A stretch of 64,000 bases of DNA, from positions 1 to 64,000 of the forward strand of contig CACKLF010000005.1 of assembly GCA_902600895.1 (NCBI GenBank), in the 5' to 3' direction. The notes beneath the pieces are model-generated. The model made no database searches and was not told the origin of the DNA. It was given only the letters and a program-made list of their open reading frames with translations. Below, in pieces: positions 18,974 to 28,816 of the stretch (the first letter of the stretch is position 1; each line of letters starts with the position of its first letter). The stretch comes from an uncultured Alphaproteobacteria bacterium (lineage in GTDB: Bacteria > Pseudomonadota > Alphaproteobacteria > Rhodobacterales > Rhodobacteraceae). The position numbers were made by a program, and so were the translations under genes.

Positions 18974-19913
18974 ACTTTACCTTCGCTTCTAATACTTGCC
19001 ATACCTGAGAGGCAATATTAATATTGTCGAACTTTTCAATTTCCTGAATTCCAGTGGGAGAAGTCAGGTTTATTTCAGTTAATTTTTTACCAATGATGTC
19101 AATACCCACTAAAACTTGACCACTTTTTTTCAACGTAGAACCAATAGCTTTACATATTTCTAAATCAGCTCCAGAGAGATTACTTTTTTCGGCTGTTCCC
19201 CCCACGTGCATATTTGACCTAATATCGCCATGCTTTGGAACCCTATTTATTGCTCCGATGGGTTCACCATCAATAAGAATTACCCTTTTATCACCATTCA
19301 TTACTTCTGGTAGATACTGTTGACAAATTAGAGGTTCTCGAGATGTTTTCATAAATAACTCAAAGACCACCGGTAGGTTTGGGTCATCTGCACCCAATTT
19401 AAATATTCCCTCACCACCATTTCCGTACAGCGGTTTAACAATAATATCACCCATACTTTTATGAAATCTCTCCATTGCCCGCAAATCCCGCGAGACTAAT
19501 GTGGGAGGAATTAAATTTGGAAATTTTAAAACTAGGATTTTTTCTGGAAAATTTCTCACCCAAAAAGGGTCATTCACAACTAAAACTTCAGGCGTTAATA
19601 GATCTAAAATATGTGTTGTAGTTATATAAAGCATATCAAAGGGTGGGTCTTGCCTTAGCCAAACAATATCAAAAGCGCTCAATAATAATTCCTGAGGTTC
19701 TTCTATTTGAGCAAATTCAATCAAATCTCTTTGCACTTTTACAAAAGATCCAAAAGCCTTTACTTTTCCGTTGTCGTATTTTAACTGCTCTGGCGAATAA
19801 ACAAAGTTTAGATGCCCTCTTTTTTGTGATTCCTCAATCAACCTGAAGGTTGTATCAGCAGATACATCTATTTGATCAATTGGATCCATTTGAAATGCAA
19901 TTTTCAGTGCCAT
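18957..19913 (-). CDS. gshB: Glutathione synthase
   Basis: Joins gamma-glutamylcysteine and glycine using ATP. The 318-residue length matches the family. The ATP-grasp fold is visible in IIVKPLYGNGGEGIFKLG, QQYLPEVMNGDKRVILIDG, the GAINRVPKHGDIRSNMHVGG loop, and VGIDIIGKKLTEINLTSPTG at the metal site. It is the second gene of the minus-strand run, 9 bp after rsmI. In many proteobacteria yraN lies between rsmI and gshB; here it is absent. Confidence 0.96.
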   Translation of the reverse strand: MALKIAFQMDPIDQIDVSADTTFRLIEESQKRGHLNFVYSPEQLKYDNGKVKAFGSFVKVQRDLIEFAQIEEPQELLLSAFDIVWLRQDPPFDMLYITTTHILDLLTPEVLVVNDPFWVRNFPEKILVLKFPNLIPPTLVSRDLRAMERFHKSMGDIIVKPLYGNGGEGIFKLGADDPNLPVVFELFMKTSREPLICQQYLPEVMNGDKRVILIDGEPIGAINRVPKHGDIRSNMHVGGTAEKSNLSGADLEICKAIGSTLKKSGQVLVGIDIIGKKLTEINLTSPTGIQEIEKFDNINIASQVWQVLEAKVKFEKKN

Positions 19914-19922
19914 CTGATTACC

Positions 19923-20789
19923 TCAAAACTTAGCTTTTATTTTCGCTTTATTTGCTATAGCTCTATCATAAATCATCTTTTTAGGCACAGACAAGGTTTC
20001 TGACAAAAACTTAACAGTATCTTTAACACTTTTACTCTTGAGTTCAAAAAGTAAATACTCATCTATCTGCTGTGTAGTCAACTGATCTTCATTTCTCGGA
20101 CCAATAACTATCACAAATTCTCCTAATATTTTAAGCCTATCTCTAAAATTCTCTAAAATTTTAATTACAGAACCTCTTTGTACCTCTTCAAACTTTTTTG
20201 TCATTTCCCTGCAAATTGCTAAAGGATGCTCAGGACCGAAAACTTTTTTTATCATTTCAAGGGTTACAAGTAGGCGTTTTGGCGACTCATAAATAATGGT
20301 AGTACAAGAGAATGAACTTAACTTTACTAACTCAACTTGGGCTTTAGTCCTTTTTGTTGGCAGAAATCCAAAAAAATAGAATCTATCAGAAGGTAATCCA
20401 GACAACGTTAATGCTGTTATTACCGAATTTGCACCGGGCAAACTATATAAGTTTCCTCCTTCAGTAATTAACTGAGATACCAACTTATAACCTGGATCAG
20501 AAATCAAGGGTGAACCAGCATCAGAAATTAAAGCTACCGATTTCCCATCTTTAATATAGTTTAATATCTTTCTTCGCGTAGATGCATTGCTATTGTCAGA
20601 ATAAGCAATCATTTTGCGCCCCGCTAACATAATTTTATACATAGAAAGCAATTTCTTTGCTGTTTGAATGTCTTCAGATACAATACAATCACAGTTCTTT
20701 AATACGTCTAACACTCTTAATGTTATATCACCTCTATTACCTATCGGAGTACAAAGTAGGTACAAACCTGATTCTAGTTTTGATAGCAT
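19923..20789 (-). CDS. rsmI: 16S rRNA (cytidine-1402-2'-O)-methyltransferase
   Basis: A tetrapyrrole-methylase-fold enzyme that 2'-O-methylates C1402 in the ribosomal decoding centre. The 288 residues begin with the typical LYLLCTPIGNRGDITLR. VSEDIQTAKKLL, LISDAGSPLISDPGYKLV and LPGANSVITALTLSGLPSDRF follow, all diagnostic of RsmI. The last 40 residues are the small C-terminal helical part. It is divergent from the LpoA-like gene (106 bp between start codons), matching the rsmI/lpoA arrangement of other proteobacteria. Confidence 0.96.
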   Translation of the reverse strand: MLSKLESGLYLLCTPIGNRGDITLRVLDVLKNCDCIVSEDIQTAKKLLSMYKIMLAGRKMIAYSDNSNASTRRKILNYIKDGKSVALISDAGSPLISDPGYKLVSQLITEGGNLYSLPGANSVITALTLSGLPSDRFYFFGFLPTKRTKAQVELVKLSSFSCTTIIYESPKRLLVTLEMIKKVFGPEHPLAICREMTKKFEEVQRGSVIKILENFRDRLKILGEFVIVIGPRNEDQLTTQQIDEYLLFELKSKSVKDTVKFLSETLSVPKKMIYDRAIANKAKIKAKF

Positions 20790-20895
20790 TTCAGTCCTTG
20801 CATTAGGATTTTTACTTTTCTTTCAACATAGTTTATCCTTTCATAAACATAACTTGCCACCAATAAACGTACAAATCAAAAAGAAACAAAATTTA

Positions 20896-22107
20896 ATGTT
20901 CAACGAAGGTAATAAATTTTTTCTTTTCCAAAGTTTCATAAAAGGGAAGGGAAAGTTAGTTATTCTTTTATGCTTATTTTTAATTGGCTTTTTAGTTCTG
21001 TGTTCTTGTGTAGAGCAGGGAAATGTAAAAATTTTATCCAATGTAGAAGTACTGCCCCAAACTCGAATTGGAATATTTTTGCCTGTGAATCATAAACAGC
21101 AAGAAATAAATAAAAGAGCCATTCAATACTTTAATTCTGCGAAATTAGCCGTTGAAGATTTAAGGCCACTACCCATTGAAATACTTTTGTACAAGACAGA
21201 CGGAACGCCAGACACCATCAGTAAGGCATTTCAAAATGCTAGAAATGATAATATCAGCATAGCCATTGGCCTAATAGACCATTACGAAACAAAACTGTTA
21301 GCCTCTCACCTTCGTGATACTGACCTAAAATTGATAACTTTTTCCGAAAAAAAGAGTGATTTAGGCCATAACATTTTTCACATGGCGTTAGACAAAAAAA
21401 ATCTTTCAGACCAAATATTAGAATATTCAATGGGTCAAGGATATACAGAATTTTTAATATTAGAGGGTATAAATCCAGAAAATGCTATTAATGCAATTGA
21501 GTTAAAAAAACTGATTAAAAGAAAAAATGGGATTGTTTTAGATTATTTAAAGGTCTCCGAAACTCCAGACTTTCTTCCGAAAATGCAGATGATTATAAAA
21601 AATTATAATAGCAGCCCTAAAAAAGAGGCTATAATATTACTTGGTACTCCTGAACAAAACCTTATATTTACGCTGGCTTCACTTAAAAATTTAATGGGAA
21701 AAGGACGAGGGGAAAGAACACAGGTGATTGGGTTATCACCTTGGGCAGTGGAGCGAAATATCTTAAGTGAACCTGCCTTAGAAGGTGCTTGGTTTCCTTT
21801 TGTAAGCAATCAAAGATTTGGAGAGTTTTCTAGGCGCTATCATAAATTATACGGATCAAAACCCACTAAAGAGTCCGCTGTAGCTTATGACTCAATTGCA
21901 GCAATAGGGGCTTTAATTAGAAACTTGGAGAAAGTAGATATTCCTGATCCTTTTACAGTATCATCAATTACGAATAGATCAGGGTTTTTGGGGGTTTTAG
22001 GGACTTTTCGCCTCCTTGATAACGGCTCGTCTGAAAGATTATTAGGCATTTTAGAAAGTAATAATGATGGCATTCAAATATTAAAAAAACCTCCAAATCG
22101 TTTCTAA
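20896..22107 (+). CDS. LpoA-like lipoprotein, penicillin-binding-protein activator
   Basis: A 403-residue protein whose body has the periplasmic type-1 binding-protein (Leu/Ile/Val receptor) fold used by LpoA-family activators of peptidoglycan synthases. The N-terminal helix KLVILLCLFLIGFLVLCSC ends in a lipobox (LCSC), so it is a lipoprotein. TRIGIFLPVNHKQQEINKRA opens the first lobe and YHKLYGSKPTKESAVAYDSIA lies in the second. I start at the ATG at 20896. An open frame extends upstream to 20668, but it runs into rsmI on the other strand and would bury the signal. The glnD gene follows 20 bp later. Confidence 0.8.
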   Translation: MFNEGNKFFLFQSFIKGKGKLVILLCLFLIGFLVLCSCVEQGNVKILSNVEVLPQTRIGIFLPVNHKQQEINKRAIQYFNSAKLAVEDLRPLPIEILLYKTDGTPDTISKAFQNARNDNISIAIGLIDHYETKLLASHLRDTDLKLITFSEKKSDLGHNIFHMALDKKNLSDQILEYSMGQGYTEFLILEGINPENAINAIELKKLIKRKNGIVLDYLKVSETPDFLPKMQMIIKNYNSSPKKEAIILLGTPEQNLIFTLASLKNLMGKGRGERTQVIGLSPWAVERNILSEPALEGAWFPFVSNQRFGEFSRRYHKLYGSKPTKESAVAYDSIAAIGALIRNLEKVDIPDPFTVSSITNRSGFLGVLGTFRLLDNGSSERLLGILESNNDGIQILKKPPNRF

Positions 22108-22127
22108 TTTAAAAATACTCACTCTCA

Positions 22128-24890
22128 ATGGCTAAAGCACCTAAAACAAATACTTCCATTTTCCCTAGCTTAAAGATTTTAAAGTTAAAATCAGACGTAA
22201 AAAATATCTTTAATCGAGAGAATTTGAACAGAAACCCAGAAAAGGAGGCTTTAGAATTAATTCACAATGAATACGAAAAAGCCAGATCTGAAATTAAATC
22301 AGTCCTTCTTACCCATCCTGAGCTAAGCCAAAAAGCATTACAAGCATATACTAATCTGACAGATAATATCATTTACCTTTCAGTGGAAATTGCAAGAGCT
22401 GCATTCCAACGAGCTAATAATTCTGAACCAAGCCAAATTACAATAATGGCCGTCGGAGGTTATGGTAGGGCGGAAATGGCTCCATTTTCTGATATAGATC
22501 TGCTCTTTTTAATGCCGGAAAATTATGATGCTAAAGAGAAAAACATGATTGAGGCCACTCTATACTCTTTATGGGATATGAAACTAAAAATTGGATATGC
22601 TGTTCGCACTATCTCGGAATGTATTTCACTTGGAAAACAAGATTACACAATTCGAACAGCCCTTCTTGAGCATAGGCACCTAGTAGGTGACCTAAAACTT
22701 TCTAGGCAATTGAAAGAGAGGTTATGGGAAAAGCTCTTTAAAAACTCAGGTTCCGAATTCATTGAGGCAAAGTTGAAAGAAAGAGAAGCGAGACACCTTA
22801 AAAATGGCGAGGCACGTTATGTAGTGGAGCCAAATGTTAAAGAAGGGAAAGGTGGATTAAGAGACCTACAGACCCTTTATTGGATCTTGAAATATATATA
22901 TAAAGCTGAAACTCCTGCAGAACTCATTAAATACAACGTTTTTACATCAGCAGAATTTGAAGTATTTAAAAGAGCCGAAGAATTCCTTTGGGGTGTAAGG
23001 TGCCTACTGCATTTAATTGCAGGCAGAAATGAGGAAGTACTCCATTTCAATTATCAAGTAGAAATCTCAAATTTGCTGCGGTTCAGGAGAAAGGGAGGAA
23101 GACAAAGTGTTGAACTATTTATGCAAAAGTATTTCTTACATGCAAAGCAAGTTGGTGAATTGACGAGAATTTTCCTTACTGCCATGGAAGCTCGACACGT
23201 TCTAAATAAGCCAAATATTAGAAATTCGATAAAAAATATATTTAAGTTCGCATACGAAAATGCTCCTGCAGGTTTTATTTTTGAGCATGGAAGATTAAAC
23301 GTGGCTGATCAAAAAGCCTTTTTAGAAAACCCTCAAAATTTAATTATGCTTTTTAAGAATGGCCTGGAAACTGAAATGCTTATTCATCCAGATGCACTAA
23401 GACTTGTTGCAGGTAATTTGAAACTTATTGATGAGAAATTCAGAAAAAACCCCAAAACAATTAAAGTTTTTTTTCATTTATTGCTTGACTATAATAACCC
23501 TGAAAGAGCGCTTCGACGTATGAACGAGGTTGGGTTTCTAGGAGCATTTATTCCAGAATTTGGACGGATAGTTGCCATGATGCAGTTCAACATGTATCAC
23601 TCATATACTGTCGATGAGCATACTATCCAATGCATCATAAATCTTGCACTAATTGAAAATAAAAAACTTACTGAAGATTTGCCAATTGCATCTGAAATAC
23701 TCGAAAAAGGCGTAAATAGAAAAGTAATTTATCTTGCTCTGTTTCTTCATGATATCGGAAAAGGTTTACCAGAAGATCATTCAATCGCTGGTGCAAAAAT
23801 CGCCAAAAAAGTATCAAGTAGGCTTGGTTTGAATGCGACCGATTCAGAATTAGTTGTCTGGCTAGTTCGTCACCATTTGTTAATGTCAGATGTGGCTCAG
23901 AAAAGAGATATATCAGATCCAAGAACTGTGAAGGAATTTGTGGCTACTGTGAAAAGCAAAAATAGACTAAATCTGCTCACCATTTTGACAGTTTGTGATA
24001 TTAGAGGTGTAGGCCCTAATGCTTGGAACAACTGGAAAGCCGTTTTAATAAGACAACTTTATACTGCTTCAATTATAGCACTGGAAGAGGGATGTTTAGT
24101 CAGCTCTGTTAGTTCAATCAGCAAAGCTAAAGAGAATTTAAGAAGATATTTAAAAGATGCAAAATTAGTCTTTCGCGTGGAAGCTTTTGAAAGGCATTAT
24201 GATCAGTTTTGGCTAGGACTAGATACACTTACACAAGCCACCATACTTTCATTAGTAAATACTTTATCAACAAATCAGGTGCTTTCAGACATTAGGACAG
24301 ACATATCTAGAAGTGCCACTAGGGCCTGCTTCGTTATGCATGATCATCCTGGAATTTTCTCGCGACTTGCTGGATCGATTGCCCTGTTTGGTTCGAATGT
24401 AGTTGATGCGCGAACTTATACTACAAAAGATGGTATTGCGACATCTACATTTTGGGTTCAAAGCAGGGAGCGCAAGCCTCTAGAAACTTTTGAGATTAGC
24501 AAACTTAAGACCATGGTAAAAAGATCTTTAGCAGGCGAGTTTGTAACCAGAGATGAACTTATTGAGAAAGGAAAGATTAGATTAACCGAGCGAGACTTTC
24601 AAATTCCAACAACAATCACCTTTGATAATGAGGGATCAGATATTTTCACAATAATTGAGGTAGATACCAGAGATCGCATGGGCCTTTTATTTGATTTAAC
24701 CAGAACACTTTCTAATTCTAATATTTCCATTTCTTCAGCAATAATTGCTACATATGGAGAGCAAGCGGTTGACAGTTTTTATGTAAAGGACCTTGTTGGG
24801 TTGAAAATTTATAGCGAATTAAGGCAAAAACAAATTACACAGAAATTAAGAGATGCAATTGAATACGGATCAGCCAAAGCGATGAAATGA
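22128..24890 (+). CDS. glnD: Bifunctional PII uridylyltransferase/uridylyl-removing enzyme
   Basis: Senses glutamine and adds or removes UMP on PII proteins. The 920 residues show the full domain order. The nucleotidyltransferase core is GGYGRAEMAPFSDIDLLFL (about residues 109-127), with DxD metal ligands. VEPNVKEGKGGLRDLQTLYW follows (about 231-250), then the HD domain with ALFLHDIGKGLPEDHS (about residue 535). Two C-terminal ACT domains start at HDHPGIFSRLAGSIALFG and VDTRDRMGLLFDLTRTLS. The stop overlaps the murJ start as ATGA. The glnD-murJ-trpS order is common in alphaproteobacteria. Confidence 0.97.
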   Translation: MAKAPKTNTSIFPSLKILKLKSDVKNIFNRENLNRNPEKEALELIHNEYEKARSEIKSVLLTHPELSQKALQAYTNLTDNIIYLSVEIARAAFQRANNSEPSQITIMAVGGYGRAEMAPFSDIDLLFLMPENYDAKEKNMIEATLYSLWDMKLKIGYAVRTISECISLGKQDYTIRTALLEHRHLVGDLKLSRQLKERLWEKLFKNSGSEFIEAKLKEREARHLKNGEARYVVEPNVKEGKGGLRDLQTLYWILKYIYKAETPAELIKYNVFTSAEFEVFKRAEEFLWGVRCLLHLIAGRNEEVLHFNYQVEISNLLRFRRKGGRQSVELFMQKYFLHAKQVGELTRIFLTAMEARHVLNKPNIRNSIKNIFKFAYENAPAGFIFEHGRLNVADQKAFLENPQNLIMLFKNGLETEMLIHPDALRLVAGNLKLIDEKFRKNPKTIKVFFHLLLDYNNPERALRRMNEVGFLGAFIPEFGRIVAMMQFNMYHSYTVDEHTIQCIINLALIENKKLTEDLPIASEILEKGVNRKVIYLALFLHDIGKGLPEDHSIAGAKIAKKVSSRLGLNATDSELVVWLVRHHLLMSDVAQKRDISDPRTVKEFVATVKSKNRLNLLTILTVCDIRGVGPNAWNNWKAVLIRQLYTASIIALEEGCLVSSVSSISKAKENLRRYLKDAKLVFRVEAFERHYDQFWLGLDTLTQATILSLVNTLSTNQVLSDIRTDISRSATRACFVMHDHPGIFSRLAGSIALFGSNVVDARTYTTKDGIATSTFWVQSRERKPLETFEISKLKTMVKRSLAGEFVTRDELIEKGKIRLTERDFQIPTTITFDNEGSDIFTIIEVDTRDRMGLLFDLTRTLSNSNISISSAIIATYGEQAVDSFYVKDLVGLKIYSELRQKQITQKLRDAIEYGSAKAMK

Positions 24891-26452
24891 ATACAAATTC
24901 AAGAAAAATTAATCTGACACTATCAATGTTTACAGTGGGATTTTGGACACTTGGCAGTCGGTTTTTTGGGTTTTTAAGGGACATTCTGATGGCGTCTTTT
25001 CTGGGTTCTGGAGTTGTAGCTGAAGCATTTTTGATTGCTTTCACTCTTCCAAATATGTTTCGACGATTTTTTGCTGAAGGTGCATTAAACTCAGCATTAG
25101 TACCAATGCTCTCAAAACATTTAAATGATGTTAAATCATTAAAATTCTTCGCAGGTAACATCATTTCTTGGCTATTAATTTTACTTATCCTTTTAATTAT
25201 AATTGCCGAAATTTTTATGCCACAGCTAGTGATGTTACTTGCCAGCGGGTTTATTGGTTCAGAAAAATTCGAACTTTCTGTTGGTTATGGACGTGTTATG
25301 TTTCCTTACATTTTTTTAATATCTATTGGCTCTGCATTTGGAGCTATTTTGAACTCTTTAGGCTTCTTTAAAATAACGGCTGCAGCTCCAATTCTCCTTA
25401 ACATCATATTAATAGTGGCTTTAGTTGTATCAAAATTTATGCAACTCGATATTGGTTGGATGATAACATTTGCTGTTCCGTTAGCTGGGGTTCTACAAAT
25501 GACATGCATAATTTTAGTTTGCTACTATAAAGGAGTAATGCCAAAAATTTCCTTGCCAAAAATAAATACAGACACGAAAAAATTTCTTTTATTAGCTGGG
25601 CCAGCAATATTAGCTGGAGGTGTAGTTCAAATTAATCTATTAATCGGTAGGCAAATTTCCTCTTTTTTTGACGGAGCCGTAGCGTGGTTATCTTATGCTG
25701 ACAGAATTTATCAGCTACCGCTAGGAGTAGTGGGAATAGCCTTAGGAGTTGTTCTTCTTCCTGATTTAAGTAGAAAATTCAAAAGTAATGATTCATTAGA
25801 AGCAGAGGAAACCATTAATAAAGCTATTTTATTAAGTTTATCGCTTGTAATACCTGCTACAATTGCATTAATGATTATACCGGATTCGATTATTAGAGTC
25901 TTATTTGAAAGAGGTGCCTTCGAACCAGTTGATACCCGATACACCGCTGACGCATTGTTTATTTTTGCTATTGGTCTACCAGCTTTTGTTTTACACAAAA
26001 TATTCTTACCCATCTTTTTTTCAAAAGATAATACTAAGACACCTTTTCAAATTGCTTTAGTTTGCATGCTAGCAAATCTCATAATTTCGCTGGCTTTAAT
26101 AAAAACACTTGGTTTCCTAGCTACTGCGATGGGTACTACAATTTCCAGCTGGCTGATGTTATATCTCTTAATTCATTTTGCAAAAAAATATTCTTTAAAT
26201 TTTGACAGAAACAAGAGACTAGTTAAGGCAATTTTTGGAATCATTTTTTGTTCGGCAATTATGGGAATTTTTTTATACTATGCCGATTTATACCTCTATA
26301 ACGCATATAACTATGGATTAGCGAAATACCTCGCATTTCTATTTTTGATTGGAAGCGCTGCGTGTATGTATCTTCTTAGCTTATATCTTTTAGGCTTTAA
26401 AAAATATTTGAACTACTTCCTTGAGAAAGGTCTAAAAGCTAGCGATGAATAA
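24887..26452 (+). CDS. murJ: Lipid II flippase MurJ
   Basis: A MOP-superfamily integral membrane protein of 521 residues with about fourteen helices that flips lipid II across the inner membrane for peptidoglycan synthesis. Diagnostic motifs are GSRFFGFLRDILMASFLGSG (about residues 23-42), FRRFFAEGALNSALVPMLS (about 56-74) and ADRIYQLPLGVVGIALGVVLLPDLS (from about 272). It is translationally coupled to glnD by an ATGA overlap. Its 3' end overlaps the convergent rhomboid gene by 14 bp. Confidence 0.96.
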   Translation: MNTNSRKINLTLSMFTVGFWTLGSRFFGFLRDILMASFLGSGVVAEAFLIAFTLPNMFRRFFAEGALNSALVPMLSKHLNDVKSLKFFAGNIISWLLILLILLIIIAEIFMPQLVMLLASGFIGSEKFELSVGYGRVMFPYIFLISIGSAFGAILNSLGFFKITAAAPILLNIILIVALVVSKFMQLDIGWMITFAVPLAGVLQMTCIILVCYYKGVMPKISLPKINTDTKKFLLLAGPAILAGGVVQINLLIGRQISSFFDGAVAWLSYADRIYQLPLGVVGIALGVVLLPDLSRKFKSNDSLEAEETINKAILLSLSLVIPATIALMIIPDSIIRVLFERGAFEPVDTRYTADALFIFAIGLPAFVLHKIFLPIFFSKDNTKTPFQIALVCMLANLIISLALIKTLGFLATAMGTTISSWLMLYLLIHFAKKYSLNFDRNKRLVKAIFGIIFCSAIMGIFLYYADLYLYNAYNYGLAKYLAFLFLIGSAACMYLLSLYLLGFKKYLNYFLEKGLKASDE

Positions 26453-27059
26453 AAGCCACTAATACTCCACATAAGAAACCTCCTAGATGGGCTTGCCACG
26501 CTATAGAAAAGGGAAAAAATAAAACCATAAAAAAATTAGCTAAAATTAAGACTAAGAAAAACATTATTACTGGCTGCAGCGACAACTCTTTTGTCAAACA
26601 AAAAAATAATTCTTTTCCCTTCCAGTAACCTAGAAAACCAAAAGCCGCGCCGCTAGCTCCCAGCATTGGCAAATGCTTGGAGGACGAGGGTACTAAAAGA
26701 AAAAAAAGTGCTCCCAGAATTGAACTTAGCAAAAATAAATTAATCAAACTGATGTAACCGATCTCCTCTTCAATTCTTTTGCCCACTGCAAGAATTATGC
26801 TGACGTTTACTAACATATGAAAAAAATTAATGTGTAAAAATGCATAACTGAAAAATGATATATAAAATTGCCCAGGATATAGATTATAATTTGGGTCCAA
26901 ATTTAAAGGAAAAAATGCCAAATATGTTAGAAGAAATGAACGGAAATCAACTCCAAATATTTGACAAAATACCTCTAGTATAAAGATGACTAAAACTAAA
27001 CCTAAAACTCCTGCCGGTAACCGATTAAAAATGTTCTCACTTTTTTTTCTAGAACTCAT
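26439..27059 (-). CDS. Rhomboid-family intramembrane serine protease
   Basis: A 206-residue membrane protein with six hydrophobic helices. The conserved Asn and His residues are in HINFFHMLVNVSIILAVG. The catalytic Ser is in GASGAAFGFLGYW (GxSG motif), and the catalytic His is in WQAHLGGFLCGVL. Rhomboids cleave transmembrane substrates within the bilayer; the target here is unknown. The gene is inserted on the opposite strand between murJ and trpS, overlapping the murJ end by 14 bp and divergent from trpS (120 bp). Confidence 0.92.
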   Translation of the reverse strand: MSSRKKSENIFNRLPAGVLGLVLVIFILEVFCQIFGVDFRSFLLTYLAFFPLNLDPNYNLYPGQFYISFFSYAFLHINFFHMLVNVSIILAVGKRIEEEIGYISLINLFLLSSILGALFFLLVPSSSKHLPMLGASGAAFGFLGYWKGKELFFCLTKELSLQPVIMFFLVLILANFFMVLFFPFSIAWQAHLGGFLCGVLVAFIHR

Positions 27060-27110
27060 TTACATACTCCACCAAAATGAAAAGTCTTTTTTGAACTTTC
27101 GAATTTAATC

Positions 27111-27149
27111 TGATGGTTGACCGTAGATGCATAAATAATTAAACCATCA
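27111..27149. promoter_or_regulatory. 8-bp inverted repeat in rhomboid/trpS divergent gap
   Basis: TGATGGTT at 27111-27118 and AACCATCA at 27142-27149 are perfect complements 23 bases apart, lying 31-69 bases upstream of the trpS ATG. They could form a hairpin in a trpS leader or mark an operator. A GAGGAAAC ribosome site follows just before the ATG. No known motif is recognised. Confidence 0.25.
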
Positions 27150-27179
27150 TACATTAATATGATTAAATGAGGAAACAAT

Positions 27180-28214
27180 ATGGAAAACCCCTCACATAGC
27201 AAAAGAATTTTCTCCGGTATACAGCCTACAGGAAATTTAACAATTGGTAACTACCTAGGAGCGGTAAAGCGTTGGGTGAAGCTTCAAGCTGAGAAAATTG
27301 ATACTATTTATTGCATTGTCGACCTTCACGCTGCTACTATTTGGCAAGAACCTAGGGAATTGAAAGAGTCTACGAGAGAACTAGTAGCCTCACTTTTAGC
27401 CTGTGGATTGAACCCTGAAGAGTCCACTCTATTTAATCAAAGTCAAGTTTCTGTGCACTCTGAACTCGCCTGGATTTTTAATTGTGTTGCTAGGATAGGC
27501 TGGCTTAATAGAATGACCCAATTCAAAGATAAAGCCGGAAAAGATAGAGAAAAAGCCTCCGTTGGTTTATTTGCCTACCCAACATTAATGGCAGCAGATA
27601 TTCTCGCTTACAAAGCAACTCATGTTCCAGTTGGAGAGGACCAAAAGCAGCATTTAGAATTAACCAGAGATATAGCATCAAAGTTCAATTTAGATTATAA
27701 AGTTAGAAATTTTTTTCCACTCCCTGAACCCTTAATTGAAGGAGCAGCAACCCGAGTAATGAGCCTTAGGGACGGTCAAAAAAAAATGTCCAAATCTGAT
27801 CCATCTGATTTCTCTCGGATTAATTTAAATGATAATAATGACCTAATTAACCAAAAAATTAAAAAGGCAAAAACCGACCCTTACCCACTACCCGACTCAT
27901 TGGTTGAGCTACAGGAAAGGCCAGAAGCTCTTAATCTGATCAACATATACGCTGCCCTTAGTGACAAAACACCTGAAGCGGTATTGATAGAGTTTAGTGG
28001 GAAAACATTCTCATATTTTAAGCCCAAACTTGCCGAATTAACAGTAGATCAAATATGCCCAATTTCAGATAAAATGAAAGCATTACAGAAAGATCCAAGT
28101 TATATTGATTCTGTACTAGAAAATGGTTCTGTTGAAGCAGAAAAAATTGCAAATCCTATTATTGACGAAGTATATGAAATTGTTGGTCTAATACGAAAAA
28201 GGCGCCAACACTAA
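27180..28214 (+). CDS. trpS: Tryptophanyl-tRNA synthetase
   Basis: Charges tRNA-Trp; a class I synthetase of 344 residues. The HIGH-equivalent is TIGNYLGA (residues 21-28) inside [17 protein letters not shown], and the KMSKS loop is [10 protein letters not shown] near residue 202. MTQFKDKAG and [18 protein letters not shown] are further family markers. A strong GAGGAAAC site lies before the ATG. It is the third member of the glnD-murJ-trpS order, here split by the rhomboid gene. Confidence 0.97.
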   Translation: MENPSHSKRIFSGIQPTGNLTIGNYLGAVKRWVKLQAEKIDTIYCIVDLHAATIWQEPRELKESTRELVASLLACGLNPEESTLFNQSQVSVHSELAWIFNCVARIGWLNRMTQFKDKAGKDREKASVGLFAYPTLMAADILAYKATHVPVGEDQKQHLELTRDIASKFNLDYKVRNFFPLPEPLIEGAATRVMSLRDGQKKMSKSDPSDFSRINLNDNNDLINQKIKKAKTDPYPLPDSLVELQERPEALNLINIYAALSDKTPEAVLIEFSGKTFSYFKPKLAELTVDQICPISDKMKALQKDPSYIDSVLENGSVEAEKIANPIIDEVYEIVGLIRKRRQH

Positions 28215-28234
28215 AATATAAGTTTTGGATTAAG

Positions 28235-28263
28235 TTTAATTAATGATATACAGATCTTATAAT
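28235..28263 (+). promoter_or_regulatory. Possible promoter of the universal-stress gene
   Basis: A perfect TATAAT at 28258-28263 has only a weak -35 (TTTAAT at 28235-28240) 17 bases upstream. Transcription would start near 28270, giving a leader of about 20 bases before the ATG at 28292. Confidence 0.35.
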
Positions 28264-28291
28264 ATATTAATTCAAGTTATCTTTTAGAATA

Positions 28292-28750
28292 ATGCGTAAG
28301 TTCCTAGTTGTGATGGACGATAGTCCAGAATTTTTAAATGCTATACATTATGCTGCTGCTAGAGCAGCAAAATCTAGTGGTGCAGTAGAAATTCTTGGTA
28401 TTATAGGACCTGAAGAGTTTCAACATTGGCTTGGTGTGGCGGATGCGATGAGGGCTGAGGCACGACAAAGAATTAAAGATCGTTTTAAAGAATTTTCAAG
28501 CTGGATGGTAGAAAAAGAAGGAATTGAACCCGAATTGGTGATCAGAGAAGGAGAACACGCCACAGAAGTAATAGCCCAAATAAATGCAGATAAAGAAGTC
28601 GGTGTACTTGTATTGGGTGCTGGTACATCGGGGGAAGGGCCAGGACCCTTAGTTACCCAACTCGTATCACGACAAGGTGGAGATCTGCCTGTTCCGGTTA
28701 CAATCGTTCCAGGATCGATGACTAAGGAAGCAATAGAAGCAGTCTCATAA
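28292..28750 (+). CDS. Universal stress protein (UspA family)
   Basis: A single-domain Usp protein of 152 residues. The N-terminus (FLVVMDDSPEFLNAIHYAA) has the expected strand-Asp start. The ATP-binding signature is visible near the C-terminus as VLGAGTSGEGPGPLVTQLV, then VPVTIVPG. Usp proteins bind ATP and modulate survival under stress; the exact role is not predictable. It lies between trpS and nfuA, an order found in other Rhodobacterales as I remember it. Confidence 0.88.
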   Translation: MRKFLVVMDDSPEFLNAIHYAAARAAKSSGAVEILGIIGPEEFQHWLGVADAMRAEARQRIKDRFKEFSSWMVEKEGIEPELVIREGEHATEVIAQINADKEVGVLVLGAGTSGEGPGPLVTQLVSRQGGDLPVPVTIVPGSMTKEAIEAVS

Positions 28751-28759
28751 CCTACTCAA

Positions 28760-28776
28760 TTTAGAACAGTTCTAAA
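28760..28776. promoter_or_regulatory. Perfect 17-bp palindrome resembling an Irr (ICE) box upstream of nfuA
   Basis: TTTAGAACAGTTCTAAA is a perfect palindrome around a central A. As I remember it, the iron-control element bound by alphaproteobacterial Irr has the form TTTAGAA-N3-TTCTAAA, which this matches at every fixed position. It ends 5 bp before the -35 hexamer of the promoter I assign to nfuA. Irr control of an Fe-S carrier would make biological sense. The assignment is by motif alone; no irr gene is in the window. Confidence 0.65.
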
Positions 28777-28781
28777 CAATC

Positions 28782-28810
28782 TTGACAACTTATGATCAAA
28801 AAAGCATAAT
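28782..28810 (+). promoter_or_regulatory. Near-consensus sigma-70 promoter of nfuA
   Basis: TTGACA at 28782-28787, a 17-base spacer, then CATAAT at 28805-28810. This is the best housekeeping promoter I see in the window. The expected start point, 6-8 bases after the -10, falls on or beside the nfuA ATG at 28817, so the mRNA may be leaderless. Confidence 0.6.
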
Positions 28811-28816
28811 AAGAGT

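Noticed and set aside
20668-20895. A longer reading frame upstream of the LpoA-like lipoprotein start
   Set aside because: It runs antisense into rsmI, and would put a 76-residue tail before the signal sequence. The ATG at 20896 gives a normal lipoprotein.
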